Shown here: in pieces, positions 43,360 through 56,585 of the stretch
How the letters are laid out: each line of letters opens with the position of its first letter
Position numbering within the stretch: position 1 is the first letter of the stretch
Assembly: GCF_001729785.1 (NCBI RefSeq)
Contig: NZ_CP017183.1
Location: forward strand, 372,001 to 436,000
Direction of reading: 5' to 3'
DNA length: 64,000 bases
DNA from: Enterobacter hormaechei subsp. xiangfangensis
GTDB taxonomy: Bacteria > Pseudomonadota > Gammaproteobacteria > Enterobacterales > Enterobacteriaceae
The notes under the pieces: generated by a model
Told to the model about the DNA's origin: nothing
Seen by the model: the letters and a program-made list of their open reading frames with translations, nothing else
The model's database searches: none
Program-made: the position numbers and the translations under genes

Positions 43360-46300
43360 TTACAAACTTCCCGCCGGGCGCGTACGCGCCGCTGACGTCA
43401 ACGTTCTTCCCGTCTTACGTCCGTCCAGCGTTTCCAGACGCATCTGGAACGGTGGGAACGGCATATCAATTCCGTGCTCGCGGAAGCCAGCCAGAATCAG
43501 CTGGTGGATCTCATGGCGCAGCGGCATACGGTGTCCCATCTCGGCGGCGTAGATACGCAGCTCGAAAATCTGGATCCCCTGCTGCAAATCAACCAGGAAG
43601 ACTTCCGGCGGTGGGTTGTCGATTACCAGCGAACAGCGTTCAGCAGCCGTATACAGGATCTGCGTCACCTCTTCGCTGTTGGCATCCGACGGAGCGGGTA
43701 CGGTCAGCACCACACGCGTGACGGAGTCGGACAGCGACCAGTTGATAAACTGCTCGGTGATAAATGCCTTGTTCGGGACGATGATCTCTTTACGGTCCCA
43801 GTCGCTGATGGTGGTGGCGCGGGTGTTGATCCTGGTGACGCTGCCGGTGAGATCGCGGATGGTCACCGTATCGCCAATTCGAATCGGCTTTTCAAACAGA
43901 ATGATCAGACCAGAAACGAAGTTGGCAAAAATCTCCTGTAAACCAAAGCCCAGGCCTACGGTCAGGGCGGCAACCAGCCATTGCAGTTTTGACCATTCGA
44001 TACCAATCATCGAGAAGCCAACCAGCCCACCAAACAGCATGATTAAATACTTGGTGATGGTGGTGATCGCATAGCCCGTGCCTGGGGTTAAATCCAGATG
44101 CTGCAACAGCGCCAGCTCCAGCAGGGCAGGGAAGTTACGGATCAGCTGGGTGGTGATGATCAGCACCAGAATCGCAATCAGCACGGCCCCTAAGGTGATG
44201 GGCTCCAGGCTTTCGACTCCCTGCACCGTGGACGTCACATCCCATAAAGAGATGTTCTCCAGGAAGCCAAACGCGGAGTGGATTTCTGACCACAGGTAGA
44301 TCACCGACAGCAGGGCAACCAGCATCAGAATTGAGCGTACCAGCCGCAGGGACTGAGTACTTATCGCATCCAGATCCAGTTCGACGTCATCAGCGTCTGT
44401 AGTCCCTTCGGTGCTGTTGACGTGGTTTGGCTCTTCCTCACCCCGCGCGCGCTGGGCCAGAATTTCTGCGCGACGATGTTTAGCACGGTCAAACGCCAGA
44501 CGACGACGCTGGATCAGCATGCCGCGGCGGATAACATGGTAGACCACCAGCAGCAGGAACCAGATGGCCACCGACGTTTCCAGTCGGGCGAGCAGCGCCT
44601 GCGACGTGGCGAGATAACCGACCGCTGCCGCCAGCATCGCCGCCAGCGGCGCGCTGAGCAGCAGGTTCCACAGCAGACGGTTTAACATGTTATCGCCGCT
44701 GCCGGTCTTGTCGAGATAGAGCGGGATCCCGGCGCGTTTCAGGCTGAGCGTCACTACCGCTAACGCCCCGCAGATCAGCATAAAGCACAGCCGTCCCAAC
44801 GAGCCGGAGAACTCCCGGTCATTGAGATTATCGAACATGATCAACGCCATAATCAGCGGCACAATCAGCCCGATACTCATCAGGTAGTAACGCATCGCCC
44901 GCGCAACGCGATTACGCGGCCAGCCAAAGTGAGCGATGAACAGACCATTTGGCCGCGCAAACGTGGCGCAAATCATCACCACCCACAGCAGCGGGACGGT
45001 GGCGGTCACGCCATCGCCAATCGCGACGGCAAGCGGGTAGGGCCAGGCTTCACGCAGTCCGTATCCGAGCGTCATCCACAGCACCGGCAGCGGAGACGCG
45101 ACCAGAATTGACCAGAACACCGTACGCAACGTCAGCCAGAAGTGATCCTGGGTTACTTTTCCCACTCGGGCGCTGGAGCGCTCAAGGAAACGGGTAAAGT
45201 GACGACGGGAATAAATACTGAAGCCCACCAGAATCAGCGCCCCCAGCAACGGGAAGATAGTCTCCTTACTGGTTATCATCATTACGCTGGCGAGGCCCAG
45301 CTGGCTAAAGGTGTCCAGCGAAATGAGGCGGCGCAGATCCTGCACGATCTCAATCGGCCAGGCGAAGGTCATCGGCCGCACGTCGGACGTCCAGAAAAGG
45401 TAACGGTGCGTGGCTTCGTTGACCTCTTTCAGCGCATCCTCCAGCTGGCTATTCGAGACTTTCAGCTTGGTCAGCTCAAGGATCAGCGTATCGCCCCCCT
45501 GCAACAGGGAATTGAGCAGTTCGCGTTGGGTGCGCAGCTGTGCTTCCAGAATACGACTTTGCTCGCCGGTGAGCGGCTGTCCGTCAGCCTGACGGATCTG
45601 GCGGATTTGCGGCTGCTTGTTGAGGAGATCTTCATAATGAAGACGCTGAACACGCAGCTGCGCCATCTCCGTATCAAGCTGCTGTGGTTTTGGCATCTCT
45701 GGCAGACGGGCCACCTGCGCGCGTAACGCTTCGCCCAACAGGTTAGACGAGCCAAGCCACTGGGACTGTTCACGCAGCGTGTTGAGTGCCTGACGAACCT
45801 GAAGGGTTTGATTGGTAGCCTGACGCTGCTGCGAGGCCACCAAATCCATGCGCTGCGCCTGCTGATTCAGCGCAGCAGAAAGCTCGCGGTTAACCTTAAA
45901 CTGGGCGACGATGCTGTCGGGCAGGTTAGCGCTGTTTTCGGCCAGTAACTCTGTGCTTTCCAGAGCACGTTCAGCTTCACGCTGACGCTGGCTGTTGAGT
46001 TGATTTCTCAGCGCCTGGAGATACGCATCCAGCTGCTGGCTCTGCTTCTGCGCCAGCTCGGAACGCATCCGCGACAGCTCCTGGCGGTTGTTAGCGGAAA
46101 GCTGCGCCAGCTCCAGTTCATCAACCAGGGCTTTTAGTCTGGCGGATTCCGCCTGCAACCCAAGATTTTGCGCCTGATTCTGCGGTGTGCTGCCTGTCTG
46201 CGTCCCGATGCGGCGTTCCACCTCATTTAACTGACGGCGGGCATCGGTTTGCTGCTGTGGAAGCTGACTGAGGGAATCGGCAATTTCACGCGCCCGTTCC

Positions 46301-46683
46301 TGCTCCTGCTGCGCCAGACGGCTTTTTTCCAGCAGCTGGCTGCTGACTTGCAGGATCTCCTGATTCAGCGCCTCGGACGTCATCCCCGCGGGGACCTGGC
46401 GTGGTTCATCGCGCAGGTTGTTTAGCTGCGAGCGCAGGGTCTGAGAGAGTTTGGGGAAATTGTCGATAACCTGTTGATACTGCTGCGCGCGCTCAAGGGA
46501 ACCCTTTCGTTCCTCAAGCGCGTTCAGTGCAGACTGGAGTGACTCAACGGTCTCCGGCTGAGCGGGTTTTGCCGCTTTTGCCTGCTCCAGCTCCTGGGTT
46601 ATCTGTTTGGCGTCGGGGGCCGTCGCTGCGTACGCCCCCATGCTGAGGCACCAGGCCATCAGTAATAAGATAATCGGGCGCAC
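43360..46683 (-). CDS. mscM: Miniconductance mechanosensitive channel MscM (YjeP)
   Basis: A large MscS-family channel of 1107 residues that opens under membrane tension. It has a signal peptide (ending GAYA), a long periplasmic coiled-coil domain (about 25-470, rich in Gln, Leu and Arg), roughly eleven membrane helices and the C-terminal MscS pore and beta domain (GLGFGLQEIFANFVSGLIILFEKPIRIGD). The start is GTG at 46683 behind AAGGA, giving exactly the E. coli length; the longer frame reads into psd. It lies 19 bases after psd and is in the same operon. Confidence 0.94.
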   Translation of the reverse strand: MRPIILLLMAWCLSMGAYAATAPDAKQITQELEQAKAAKPAQPETVESLQSALNALEERKGSLERAQQYQQVIDNFPKLSQTLRSQLNNLRDEPRQVPAGMTSEALNQEILQVSSQLLEKSRLAQQEQERAREIADSLSQLPQQQTDARRQLNEVERRIGTQTGSTPQNQAQNLGLQAESARLKALVDELELAQLSANNRQELSRMRSELAQKQSQQLDAYLQALRNQLNSQRQREAERALESTELLAENSANLPDSIVAQFKVNRELSAALNQQAQRMDLVASQQRQATNQTLQVRQALNTLREQSQWLGSSNLLGEALRAQVARLPEMPKPQQLDTEMAQLRVQRLHYEDLLNKQPQIRQIRQADGQPLTGEQSRILEAQLRTQRELLNSLLQGGDTLILELTKLKVSNSQLEDALKEVNEATHRYLFWTSDVRPMTFAWPIEIVQDLRRLISLDTFSQLGLASVMMITSKETIFPLLGALILVGFSIYSRRHFTRFLERSSARVGKVTQDHFWLTLRTVFWSILVASPLPVLWMTLGYGLREAWPYPLAVAIGDGVTATVPLLWVVMICATFARPNGLFIAHFGWPRNRVARAMRYYLMSIGLIVPLIMALIMFDNLNDREFSGSLGRLCFMLICGALAVVTLSLKRAGIPLYLDKTGSGDNMLNRLLWNLLLSAPLAAMLAAAVGYLATSQALLARLETSVAIWFLLLVVYHVIRRGMLIQRRRLAFDRAKHRRAEILAQRARGEEEPNHVNSTEGTTDADDVELDLDAISTQSLRLVRSILMLVALLSVIYLWSEIHSAFGFLENISLWDVTSTVQGVESLEPITLGAVLIAILVLIITTQLIRNFPALLELALLQHLDLTPGTGYAITTITKYLIMLFGGLVGFSMIGIEWSKLQWLVAALTVGLGFGLQEIFANFVSGLIILFEKPIRIGDTVTIRDLTGSVTRINTRATTISDWDRKEIIVPNKAFITEQFINWSLSDSVTRVVLTVPAPSDANSEEVTQILYTAAERCSLVIDNPPPEVFLVDLQQGIQIFELRIYAAEMGHRMPLRHEIHQLILAGFREHGIDMPFPPFQMRLETLDGRKTGRTLTSAARTRPAGSL

Positions 46684-46702
46684 GTCAGCGATCCTTCTGT
46701 TG

Positions 46703-47671
46703 TTAGCCTTCGTCTTTTTTGTCGTCAACCAGCGGGCTGGCGTCGTGCTCGGCTTTGATCTCATCTTCCGGCAACGGGGCTGGCGCAACGTCTGGTGTTG
46801 CAAAGACCTCCGTCGATACTGCCAGAGGCTGGCCGAGTTTGGTCACGGACAGGCTTTCCAGCTCGTCGACCAGGTTAACTTTGCCCGGAGCGAACAGGTT
46901 GATGACCGTTGAGCCCAGCTTGAAGCGGCCCATTTCCTGACCTTTCAGCAGGGCCACAGAACCTTCTTCTTCGCCGGCAGGCCAGGTCCAGCGCTTGATC
47001 ACGCCTTCGCGTGGCGGAGTAATGGTGCCCGCCCAGACGGTTTCGATGCTGCCTACAATGGTAGCACCCACCAGAATCTGCGCCATTGGGCCAAATTCAG
47101 TATCAAACAGGCAGATGACGCGCTCGTTACGGGCAAACAGGTTAGGAACGTTTTGCGCCGTCAGGTGATTGACGGAGAACAGATCCCCCGGCACGTAGAT
47201 CATCTCGCGCAGAATACCGTTACACGGCATATGCACGCGGTGGTAATCGCGCGGGGAGAGATAGGTGGTCGCGAAAGTCCCGTTACGGAACAGATCGGCC
47301 ATTATGTAGTTACCGGCCAGCAGCGCTTCCAGGCTGTAGTTATGGCCTTTCGCCTGCAAAATTTTGTCGTCTTCAATTTTACCCAGCTGGCTGATCACGC
47401 CGTCCGCTGGCATCACCAGCACGTTCGGGTCGGTATTCAGCGGGCGCACTTCATCGCGCAGCGGACGCACAAAAAATTCGTTGAAGGTACGATAGCTTGC
47501 CGTATCCGGCTTCTGCGCTTCTTTCATGTCGACCTTGTAGTATTTCACGAACAGGTCGATGACCAGTTTGGTCAGCCAGCCCGCTCGTTTGCTCGCGCCC
47601 CAGCCCGCCAGGCGAGTGAGCCACAGTTTCGGCAGAATGTATTGAAGCGAAAGTTTAAATGAGTTTAACAA
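46703..47671 (-). CDS. psd: Phosphatidylserine decarboxylase proenzyme Psd
   Basis: Inner-membrane pyruvoyl enzyme that makes phosphatidylethanolamine, the main phospholipid. It has 322 residues; the LGST motif near residue 254 ([10 protein letters not shown]) is where self-cleavage turns Ser into the pyruvoyl group. HRVHMPCNG and the other catalytic histidine regions are intact. The start is TTG at 47671 behind GGAGG with five-base spacing, matching the E. coli start (M)LNSFKLS; the upstream ATG would add 14 unrelated residues. It is co-transcribed with mscM. Confidence 0.96.
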   Translation of the reverse strand: MLNSFKLSLQYILPKLWLTRLAGWGASKRAGWLTKLVIDLFVKYYKVDMKEAQKPDTASYRTFNEFFVRPLRDEVRPLNTDPNVLVMPADGVISQLGKIEDDKILQAKGHNYSLEALLAGNYIMADLFRNGTFATTYLSPRDYHRVHMPCNGILREMIYVPGDLFSVNHLTAQNVPNLFARNERVICLFDTEFGPMAQILVGATIVGSIETVWAGTITPPREGVIKRWTWPAGEEEGSVALLKGQEMGRFKLGSTVINLFAPGKVNLVDELESLSVTKLGQPLAVSTEVFATPDVAPAPLPEDEIKAEHDASPLVDDKKDEG

Positions 47672-47768
47672 GGTAGCCTCCAGGCCATTGTTTTGTCGTT
47701 CCTGATCCGGCATTACGCTGCCGGAACCTGAAAAAAGGGGACGATTTTAGCGACGCTTAGCTTAGTTG

Positions 47769-48821
47769 TCAGTTATCAGAATCAGAAAAGTTTTTACGCG
47801 TTTTTACCTGGTCCATGCTTTCGAGAATACGGTGGTAATTTTCGAAACGGGTTTCCGCAATTTCTCCGTTCTCTACCGCTTCGCGGATGGCGCAGCCCGG
47901 ATCGTTGTCATGTTTACAGTCGCGGTATTTGCAAGCGCCTAAATAGTCATGGAATTCGACAAATCCGTTAAAGATTTGTTCCGGCTCGAGATGCCAGAGA
48001 CCAAATTCACGCACGCCCGGGGAGTCAATCACATCGCCGCCGTGCGGGAAGTGATAGAGACGTGAGGCGGTGGTGGTGTGCTGGCCCAGCCCGGAGACGT
48101 CCGACACATCGTTGGTCAGGATCTCCTGCTGAAGGCCGAGCAGATTGTTAAGCAGGCTGGATTTACCCACGCCGGACTGCCCTGCAAAGATGCTGATGCG
48201 GTCGGTTAGCGCATCTTCCAGCGGCTTCAGGCCGTCTTTGGTGCGGCTGGAAACCATCAACACGCGATAGCCAATGTTGCGGTAAATATCCATCTGCTCA
48301 TTGACAAAGGCCATGGCCTCGTCATCCAGCAGATCGATTTTATTCAGCACGATAAGCGGCTCAACCTGTAGCGTTTCGCAGGCCACCAGATAACGGTCAA
48401 TAATGTTGAGTGAAAGCTCAGGCAAAATCGCCGAAACGATCACGATCTGGTTAATGTTGGCGGCAATGGGCTTCACGCCGTCGTAGAAATCCGGACGGGT
48501 CAGAACCGACGTGCGTTCATGCACGGCTTCAACGATACCTTTAACCGTTACCCCTTCTGCCGCCTCTTTGCCTGGACGCCAGACCACGCGGTCACCGGTC
48601 ACCAGGGAACGGATGGTGCGACGGATATTGCAACGGTGGATATCCCCGTCGGCAGATTCGACATCGGCGTGCATGCCGAAGCGGCTAATCACAACGCCTT
48701 CTGTCGCTTCGCCAAACAGGTTGTCGTCGTAATCGGGCTTCTCCGTAGTGGTTTTAAGACGGCGCTGGTGATTTGCATTCACGCGGCGCTGCTGCCCTTT
48801 GGAGAGTTTATTTTTACTCAA
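47769..48821 (-). CDS. rsgA: Small-subunit ribosome biogenesis GTPase RsgA
   Basis: A 350-residue GTPase that checks the maturing 30S subunit at the decoding centre and releases RbfA. It has an N-terminal OB fold, then a circularly permuted G domain in which NKID (G4) comes before [12 protein letters not shown] (G1) and DSPGVREF (G3), and a C-terminal zinc finger ([14 protein letters not shown]). The start is TTG at 48821 behind AGGAG. It is divergent from orn; 97 bases separate it from psd. Confidence 0.96.
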   Translation of the reverse strand: MSKNKLSKGQQRRVNANHQRRLKTTTEKPDYDDNLFGEATEGVVISRFGMHADVESADGDIHRCNIRRTIRSLVTGDRVVWRPGKEAAEGVTVKGIVEAVHERTSVLTRPDFYDGVKPIAANINQIVIVSAILPELSLNIIDRYLVACETLQVEPLIVLNKIDLLDDEAMAFVNEQMDIYRNIGYRVLMVSSRTKDGLKPLEDALTDRISIFAGQSGVGKSSLLNNLLGLQQEILTNDVSDVSGLGQHTTTASRLYHFPHGGDVIDSPGVREFGLWHLEPEQIFNGFVEFHDYLGACKYRDCKHDNDPGCAIREAVENGEIAETRFENYHRILESMDQVKTRKNFSDSDN

Positions 48822-48928
48822 TCGCGCTGGCTCCTGGTCGCCCGTAGCGGGCAAAACCTCTATGATACACTCTAATTAATACTAGTTAACCTGCTACTGC
48901 CGGTTATGCGAGAAGGGTGGAAAATAAC

Positions 48929-49474
48929 ATGAGCGCGGACGAAAACAACCTGATTTGGATCGATCTGGAGATGACCGGCCTTGATCCCGAGCGCGATCGC
49001 ATTATTGAGATCGCCACACTGGTCACCGATGCCAACCTCAATATTCTGGCGGAAGGCCCAACGATTGCCGTGCACCAGTCCGATGACCAGCTTGCGCTGA
49101 TGGATGAGTGGAACGTGCGTACCCATACCGGCAGCGGGCTGGTGGAACGCGTGAAGGCCAGCACCCTGGGCGACCGCGAAGCGGAGCTGGCGACGCTTGA
49201 ATTTCTGAAGCAGTGGGTGCCGGCAGGAAAATCGCCTATCTGTGGCAACAGCATTGGTCAGGATCGTCGTTTCCTGTTTAAGTACATGCCGGAGCTGGAG
49301 TCCTACTTCCACTACCGCTATCTGGATGTGAGCACCCTGAAAGAGCTGGCCCGCCGCTGGAAACCGGAAATTCTCGACGGCTTCACAAAGCAGGGGACGC
49401 ACCAGGCGATGGATGACATCCGTGAGTCTGTTGCGGAGCTGGCGTACTATCGCGAAAACTTTATTAAGCTCTGA
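48929..49474 (+). CDS. orn: Oligoribonuclease Orn
   Basis: Essential 181-residue 3'-5' exonuclease that finishes RNA decay by degrading very short RNAs, including pGpG. It is a DEDDh-family enzyme with Asp12 and Glu14 ([10 protein letters not shown]), a middle Asp and the late HQAMDDI. The ATG at 48929 gives the E. coli length; the four codons before it are not conserved. It is divergent from rsgA and followed by a terminator and tRNA-Gly genes. Confidence 0.97.
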   Translation: MSADENNLIWIDLEMTGLDPERDRIIEIATLVTDANLNILAEGPTIAVHQSDDQLALMDEWNVRTHTGSGLVERVKASTLGDREAELATLEFLKQWVPAGKSPICGNSIGQDRRFLFKYMPELESYFHYRYLDVSTLKELARRWKPEILDGFTKQGTHQAMDDIRESVAELAYYRENFIKL

Positions 49475-49483
49475 TTTTGCGAT

Positions 49484-49509
49484 CCGGCGCCTTGCGTGGC
49501 CGGGTTTTT
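49484..49509 (+). terminator. orn terminator
   Basis: CCGGC (49484-49488) pairs with GCCGG (49499-49503) and is followed by GTTTTTG, ten bases after orn. Confidence 0.72.
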
Positions 49510-49582
49510 GTCGCTAAATTGTTCAGCTTGCCGATTAAATAAGCACTTGAACTGAATTTCAAAAAAATCGCTTTGAGGGGGG

Positions 49583-49610
49583 TTGCAGCTAAACGGATTT
49601 CTCGTATAAT
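49583..49610 (+). promoter_or_regulatory. Promoter of the tRNA-Gly cluster
   Basis: TTGCAG, a 16-base spacer, TATAAT and a GC-rich discriminator (GCGCCTCC), the hallmarks of a strong stringently controlled stable-RNA promoter. The discriminator is the same as at rRNA P1 in this window. Confidence 0.87.
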
Positions 49611-49670
49611 GCGCCTCCCGTAACGACAGAGAATTACACGTTACGACAGCAACAAAAGCAGTACAGATTT

Positions 49671-49746
<76 letters not shown>

Positions 49747-49791
49747 AAATTTGAAAAGTATCGCAAGATACGCCAGCACCAGAACACCCAA

Positions 49792-49867
<76 letters not shown>

Positions 49868-49912
49868 AAATTTGAAAGTATCGCAAGATACGCATAGCAC
49901 CAGAACACCCAA

Positions 49913-49988
<76 letters not shown>

Positions 49989-50258
49989 AATTCTTCTTCA
50001 TCTCCAGATTATCCACAGCGAAGTGCTTCGTTGGGGACCTTTTCTATTATGTCTGAAATACTCTTGTGAACAGAGTTATCCACAGAAACCGTGATAAAAC
50101 CAGTCTCTACGAAATGTTAGCAGGGTGAATAATATCTTCGTAATTACCTGTAATTTATGAAGAAAATTTGATTTCAAAATGTTATTGAGATCACTTGACC
50201 TGTTTGCCAGAGCTGATGGCGCCTGAATTCTTATTTTTATTCACAGCCTGTGAATATA
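49989..50258. other. datA: DnaA-box cluster at the datA position
   Basis: This 270-base gene-free gap between the tRNA-Gly cluster and queG is where E. coli has datA, the locus that titrates DnaA and, with IHF, promotes hydrolysis of DnaA-ATP. Three boxes fit TTATNCACA on the plus strand: TTATCCACA at 50009-50017, TTATCCACA at 50076-50084 and TTATTCACA at 50237-50245. A near-match (ATATTCACA, minus strand) covers 50249-50257. The stretch 50090-50200 is AT-rich with an ATCAA core (minus strand, 50168-50172) that could be an imperfect IHF site. E. coli datA is described as larger with five boxes; part of it may extend into neighbouring genes. Confidence 0.7.
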
Positions 50259-51396
50259 TCACACATCCCGCGGCAGTCCTTTTTCAATCACCCTGACCAG
50301 GCGCTGTTTCTTCGGTAACTGCACTTCAACCACGCCGGCATTTCGCTTCTCAATTTGCTGCGCAATCGCCCATTCTATGTGCTCATCAAGAAGTGGGTGC
50401 TCACCTCTACGGCTTTCGAGCGCCTGAAGATTTGCCTCATCCCACGGGGCATTCCCCAGCGCAACGGCCACATTACGCAGCCAGCGCAGGTGGCCGATAC
50501 GACGTATGGCGGAACCCTCCGTCACCTTCAGGAACCAGGCTTCGCTCCAGGCGAACAGTTCGATCAACTGCGGGGCATGTAACGCCTTGCGCGGACTGAA
50601 GTCTTCTTCGTCCGTCAACTGTGAATAACGGTTCCACGGACAAATCAGCTGACAGTCATCACAGCCGTAGATGCGGTTGCCAATAAGCGGACGAAACTCC
50701 TCTGGAATAGCGCCTTCCAGCTCGATAGTGAGATAAGAGATACAGCGGCGCGCATCAACGGTATACGGTTCGACAATCGCGCCCGTCGGGCAGATGGTCA
50801 TACAGGCCACACAGCGGCCACAACCTTCTTCCACCGGACTGTCTACCGGAAGAGGTAAATCAATCAGTAGTTCACCCAGGAAAAAGAATGAGCCCGCGTC
50901 GCGGCTTAAGATAAGTGAGTGCTTACCTGTCCAGCCGAGCCCGGCTTTTTCGGCGATCGGGCGCTCAAGAATAGGCGCAGAATCGACAAAGGGTCTAAAA
51001 TTCAGCGAAACACAGTGCTGCTGAATGGTTTCCCCGAGCTTTTTTAGACGGTTGCGCAGAAGTTTGTGGTAATCACGCCCCAGCGCGTATCGGCTGACGT
51101 AACCCAGAGAGGGATTTTTTAGCGTGCGCGCAAAGGCCGCGTTAGCGGGCAGATAGTTCATGCGTACGCTAATAACGCGCAGCGTACCCGGCAACAGCTC
51201 GTGGGGGCGGGCACGCATCATACCGTGACGCGCCATCCACTCCATCTCGCCGTGGTATTGTTTATCCAGCCATGCCTGGAGCTTAGGCTCACTGGCAGAG
51301 AGGTCGGTGTCAGTAATACCGACCTTCTGGAAGCCCAGTTCAGCACCCCACTGTTTTATTTTTTGCGCTAATTCATTGAGATCGAGGGGCTGTGAC

Positions 51397-51398
<2 letters not shown>
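50259..51398 (-). CDS. queG: Epoxyqueuosine reductase QueG
   Basis: A 379-residue cobalamin- and iron-sulfur-dependent enzyme that reduces epoxyqueuosine to queuosine, the last step of this tRNA wobble modification. Two [4Fe-4S] clusters are visible: CGRCVACMTICPTGA and the CDDCQLICPW motif with a further upstream Cys, followed by C-terminal HEAT-like repeats (HLRWLRNVAVALGNAP). The ATG at 51398 matches the E. coli start MSQPLDLNELAQK; its Shine-Dalgarno is weak. The start codon overlaps that of the divergent nnr. Confidence 0.95.
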
Positions 51399-53374
<1,976 letters not shown>

Positions 53375-53390
53375 GCGTAGGGATAACGGG

Positions 53391-54731
53391 ATGATTAATC
53401 GCGTTAAAGGTTGGGTGCTGGCTGCCACGGTCCTGCTGTGCGCGCAGGTCGGGGCGGCCAGCCTCTCGGATATTCAGGTGTCGAATGGCGATAGCCAGGC
53501 CCGCATTACGTTCAGCTTTATGGGCGATCCTGAATATGCTTTCTCACAAATCGACAGCCGCAGCGTGGCGCTCGATATTAAACAGACCGGGGTGATCCAG
53601 GGGCTGCCGCTCCAGTTCAGCGGCAACAATCTGGTGAAAAGCATCCGTTCGGGAACGCCGAAGGATACGCAGTCTCTGCGTCTGGTGGTCGATCTCACCG
53701 AAAAGGGCAAAACGAAGGCGGTTAAGCAGCAAAACGGCGCCAATTATACGGTGGTCTTTACCATTAATGCTGATGTTCCGCCGCCTCCACCGCCTGCACC
53801 TGTTGTAGCAAAACGCGTGGAAGCGCCGGTTTATACCCCAAGGCCGTCTGAGCCAGCCCGTAATCCGTTTAAATCACAAAATGACCGACTTACCGCCGTG
53901 ACCAGCAGCAACACGGTGACGCGTCCGGCGGTCAGCGCGCGGCGAACACCGGTCAGTGGCGACAAAGTGATTATCGCCATCGACGCCGGACACGGCGGGC
54001 AAGATCCTGGCGCGATTGGCCCGGGCGGCACGCGGGAGAAAAACGTCACTATCGCCATTGCCCGTAAGCTGCGTGCGCTTCTGAATGACGATCCGATGTT
54101 TAAAGGGGTCATGACCCGCGACGGAGATTACTTTATTTCAGTGATGGGACGCTCGGATGTGGCGCGTAAGCAAAACGCCAACTTCCTGGTGTCGATTCAC
54201 GCGGATGCTGCGCCGAACCGTAACGCCACCGGCGCGTCGGTATGGGTGCTGTCGAACCGTCGAGCCAACAGTGAAATGGCGAACTGGCTTGAAGAGCACG
54301 AGAAGCAATCTGAACTGTTAGGCGGGGCAGGCGATGTGCTGGCAAACAGCCAGGCCGATCCGTATCTCAGCCAGGCGGTACTGGATTTACAGTTCGGTCA
54401 TTCTCAGCGCGTCGGGTATGATGTCGCCACTAACGTACTGAGCCAGCTGCAAAGCATTGGATCGCTGCATAAGCGTCGCCCGGAGCATGCAAGCCTTGGT
54501 GTCCTGCGTTCGCCGGATATCCCGTCGATTCTGGTAGAGACGGGCTTTATCAGTAACCATGGTGAAGAGCGTTTACTGGGAAGCGACAGCTATCAGCAGC
54601 AAATTGCCGAAGCGATTTATAACGGTCTGCGTAAATACTTTGACGCGCATCCGCTTCAGTCTGCGCCGCAGGGCGGGGCAGCCCAGACGGCAAGCGCCGC
54701 GCTGCCGGGTGAAATGACCGCGACTAATTAA
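53391..54731 (+). CDS. amiB: N-acetylmuramoyl-L-alanine amidase AmiB
   Basis: Periplasmic zinc amidase that splits septal peptidoglycan so daughter cells separate; activated by EnvC. It has 446 residues: a signal peptide (to about residue 22), an AMIN domain that targets the septum (25-130), a Pro-rich linker (PPPPPPAP) and the Amidase_3 domain with zinc ligands in [26 protein letters not shown] and the catalytic Glu in LVETGFISN. Unlike some family members it has no LysM repeat. It leads directly into mutL, nine bases on. Confidence 0.96.
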   Translation: MINRVKGWVLAATVLLCAQVGAASLSDIQVSNGDSQARITFSFMGDPEYAFSQIDSRSVALDIKQTGVIQGLPLQFSGNNLVKSIRSGTPKDTQSLRLVVDLTEKGKTKAVKQQNGANYTVVFTINADVPPPPPPAPVVAKRVEAPVYTPRPSEPARNPFKSQNDRLTAVTSSNTVTRPAVSARRTPVSGDKVIIAIDAGHGGQDPGAIGPGGTREKNVTIAIARKLRALLNDDPMFKGVMTRDGDYFISVMGRSDVARKQNANFLVSIHADAAPNRNATGASVWVLSNRRANSEMANWLEEHEKQSELLGGAGDVLANSQADPYLSQAVLDLQFGHSQRVGYDVATNVLSQLQSIGSLHKRRPEHASLGVLRSPDIPSILVETGFISNHGEERLLGSDSYQQQIAEAIYNGLRKYFDAHPLQSAPQGGAAQTASAALPGEMTATN

Positions 54732-54740
54732 GGAGAGTTC

Positions 54741-56585
54741 ATGCCGATTCAGGTTCTACCGCCGCAGCTCGCGAACCAAATCGCCGCCGGTGAGGTGGTG
54801 GAACGCCCTGCGTCGGTGGTGAAGGAACTGGTGGAAAACAGCCTCGATGCAGGGGCGACCCGCATTGATATCGATATCGAACGCGGGGGCGCAAAGCTTA
54901 TCCGCATTCGTGATAACGGCTGTGGCATCAAAAAGGACGAACTGGCGCTGGCGCTGGCGCGTCATGCCACCAGTAAAATTGCCTCACTTGACGATCTGGA
55001 AGCGATTATAAGCCTGGGTTTTCGCGGCGAAGCGCTGGCCAGTATCAGCTCCGTTTCCCGCTTAACGTTGACCTCCCGCACGGCCGACCAGCAGGAAGCC
55101 TGGCAGGCCTACGCCGAAGGGCGTGATATGGACGTCACGGTTAAACCTGCGGCGCACCCGGTAGGCACCACGCTTGAAGTGCTGGATCTCTTCTATAACA
55201 CGCCCGCCCGGCGCAAGTTTATGCGAACCGAGAAGACCGAATTCGGACATATCGACGAGATCATCCGCCGCATCGCGCTGGCGCGCTTTGATGTCACGAT
55301 CAACCTTAGCCATAACGGCAAAGTGATGCGCCAGTATCGCGCAGTGGCGGAAGGCGGGCAAAAAGAGCGTCGGTTGGGCGCCATCTGCGGCACACCGTTT
55401 CTGGAAAAGGCGCTGGCCATTGAGTGGCAGCATGGCGATCTGGCCCTGCGTGGCTGGGTTGCCGATCCGTACGCCAGCAGCGCCGCGTTCGCAGAAATTC
55501 AGTATTGCTACGTCAACGGCCGCATGATGCGCGACCGCCTGATTAACCACGCTATTCGACAGGCCTGCGAAGATAAGCTCGGCGCCGATCAACAGCCCGC
55601 CTTTGTGCTTTATCTGGAGATCGACCCGCACCAGGTTGACGTTAACGTGCACCCCGCCAAGCACGAGGTGCGTTTCCACCAGTCGCGCCTGGTGCATGAT
55701 TTCATCTACCAGGGCGTTGCCGCTGTATTGCAGCAGCAGGCAGAGCCAGAGTTGCCGCTGGCAAAAGAAGAGCCCGCGCCGCGCCCACTGCCGGAAAACC
55801 GCGTGGCGGCCGGGCGTAACCATTTTGCCGAACCGGCGGTCGCGCGCGAGCCGGCTGCTCCACGTTTATCCCCGGCGGGCAACGCGCCGCGACCAACCGG
55901 TGCCAACTATCCCAACGCTCAGCCGGGCTACCACAAACAGCAGGGGGCGCTGTACCGCAAACTGCTGGATACGCCGGCGGTGGAGCATAAAGAGCACATC
56001 ACGGTTTCAACCCCCTCTCTGGATGGGCATAGCCAGAGTTTTGGTCGGGTATTGACCATTATTGCTCCCGACATGGCGTTGCTTGAACGCGAAGGTAAAC
56101 TGCTGTTGCTGGCGCTTTCCGTGGCGGAGCGCTGGCTCAAACAGGCGCAGTTAACCCCGGGGGTGAATGCCGCCTGCGCGCAGCCGCTGTTGATCCCCGT
56201 TCGCCTGAAAATATCCCCTGAAGAAACAGGGGTTTTGCGGCGCGTGCAGACGCAACTGGCCGAAATGGGGATTGAAATCGTACTGGACGCGCAGCATGTG
56301 ACAATTCGCGCAGTGCCTTTACCCTTACGCCAACAAAATTTACAAAACTTGATTCCTGAACTGATAGGCTACCTGGCGCAGCAAACGACGTTTGATGCCG
56401 CCGATACCGCGCAGTGGATCGCCCGCCATCTGGCCAGCGAGCATGCACCGTGGAGTATGGCGCAGGCGATTACCGTTCTGGCGGAGGTGGAGCGCCTCTG
56501 TCCACAGCTGGTGAAAGCGCCTCCAGGTGGTTTGTTACAACCTGTTGATTTACAAACGGCGATGACCGCCCTGAAACATGACTGA
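54741..56585 (+). CDS. mutL: DNA mismatch repair protein MutL
   Basis: The 614-residue coordinator that couples MutS recognition to MutH nicking and UvrD unwinding. The N-terminal GHKL ATPase has [19 protein letters not shown] and [10 protein letters not shown]; the C-terminal dimer domain (about 420-614) lacks an endonuclease metal motif, as expected where MutH is used. The linker (about 335-415) is Pro- and Ala-rich and variable. It overlaps miaA by eight bases. Confidence 0.97.
   Translation: MPIQVLPPQLANQIAAGEVVERPASVVKELVENSLDAGATRIDIDIERGGAKLIRIRDNGCGIKKDELALALARHATSKIASLDDLEAIISLGFRGEALASISSVSRLTLTSRTADQQEAWQAYAEGRDMDVTVKPAAHPVGTTLEVLDLFYNTPARRKFMRTEKTEFGHIDEIIRRIALARFDVTINLSHNGKVMRQYRAVAEGGQKERRLGAICGTPFLEKALAIEWQHGDLALRGWVADPYASSAAFAEIQYCYVNGRMMRDRLINHAIRQACEDKLGADQQPAFVLYLEIDPHQVDVNVHPAKHEVRFHQSRLVHDFIYQGVAAVLQQQAEPELPLAKEEPAPRPLPENRVAAGRNHFAEPAVAREPAAPRLSPAGNAPRPTGANYPNAQPGYHKQQGALYRKLLDTPAVEHKEHITVSTPSLDGHSQSFGRVLTIIAPDMALLEREGKLLLLALSVAERWLKQAQLTPGVNAACAQPLLIPVRLKISPEETGVLRRVQTQLAEMGIEIVLDAQHVTIRAVPLPLRQQNLQNLIPELIGYLAQQTTFDAADTAQWIARHLASEHAPWSMAQAITVLAEVERLCPQLVKAPPGGLLQPVDLQTAMTALKHD

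Noticed and set aside
43360..46683. A second gene inside the mscM region (194-codon plus-strand frame at 45142-45726)
   Set aside because: It is an antisense shadow of the periplasmic coiled-coil coding region; its composition mirrors MscM.
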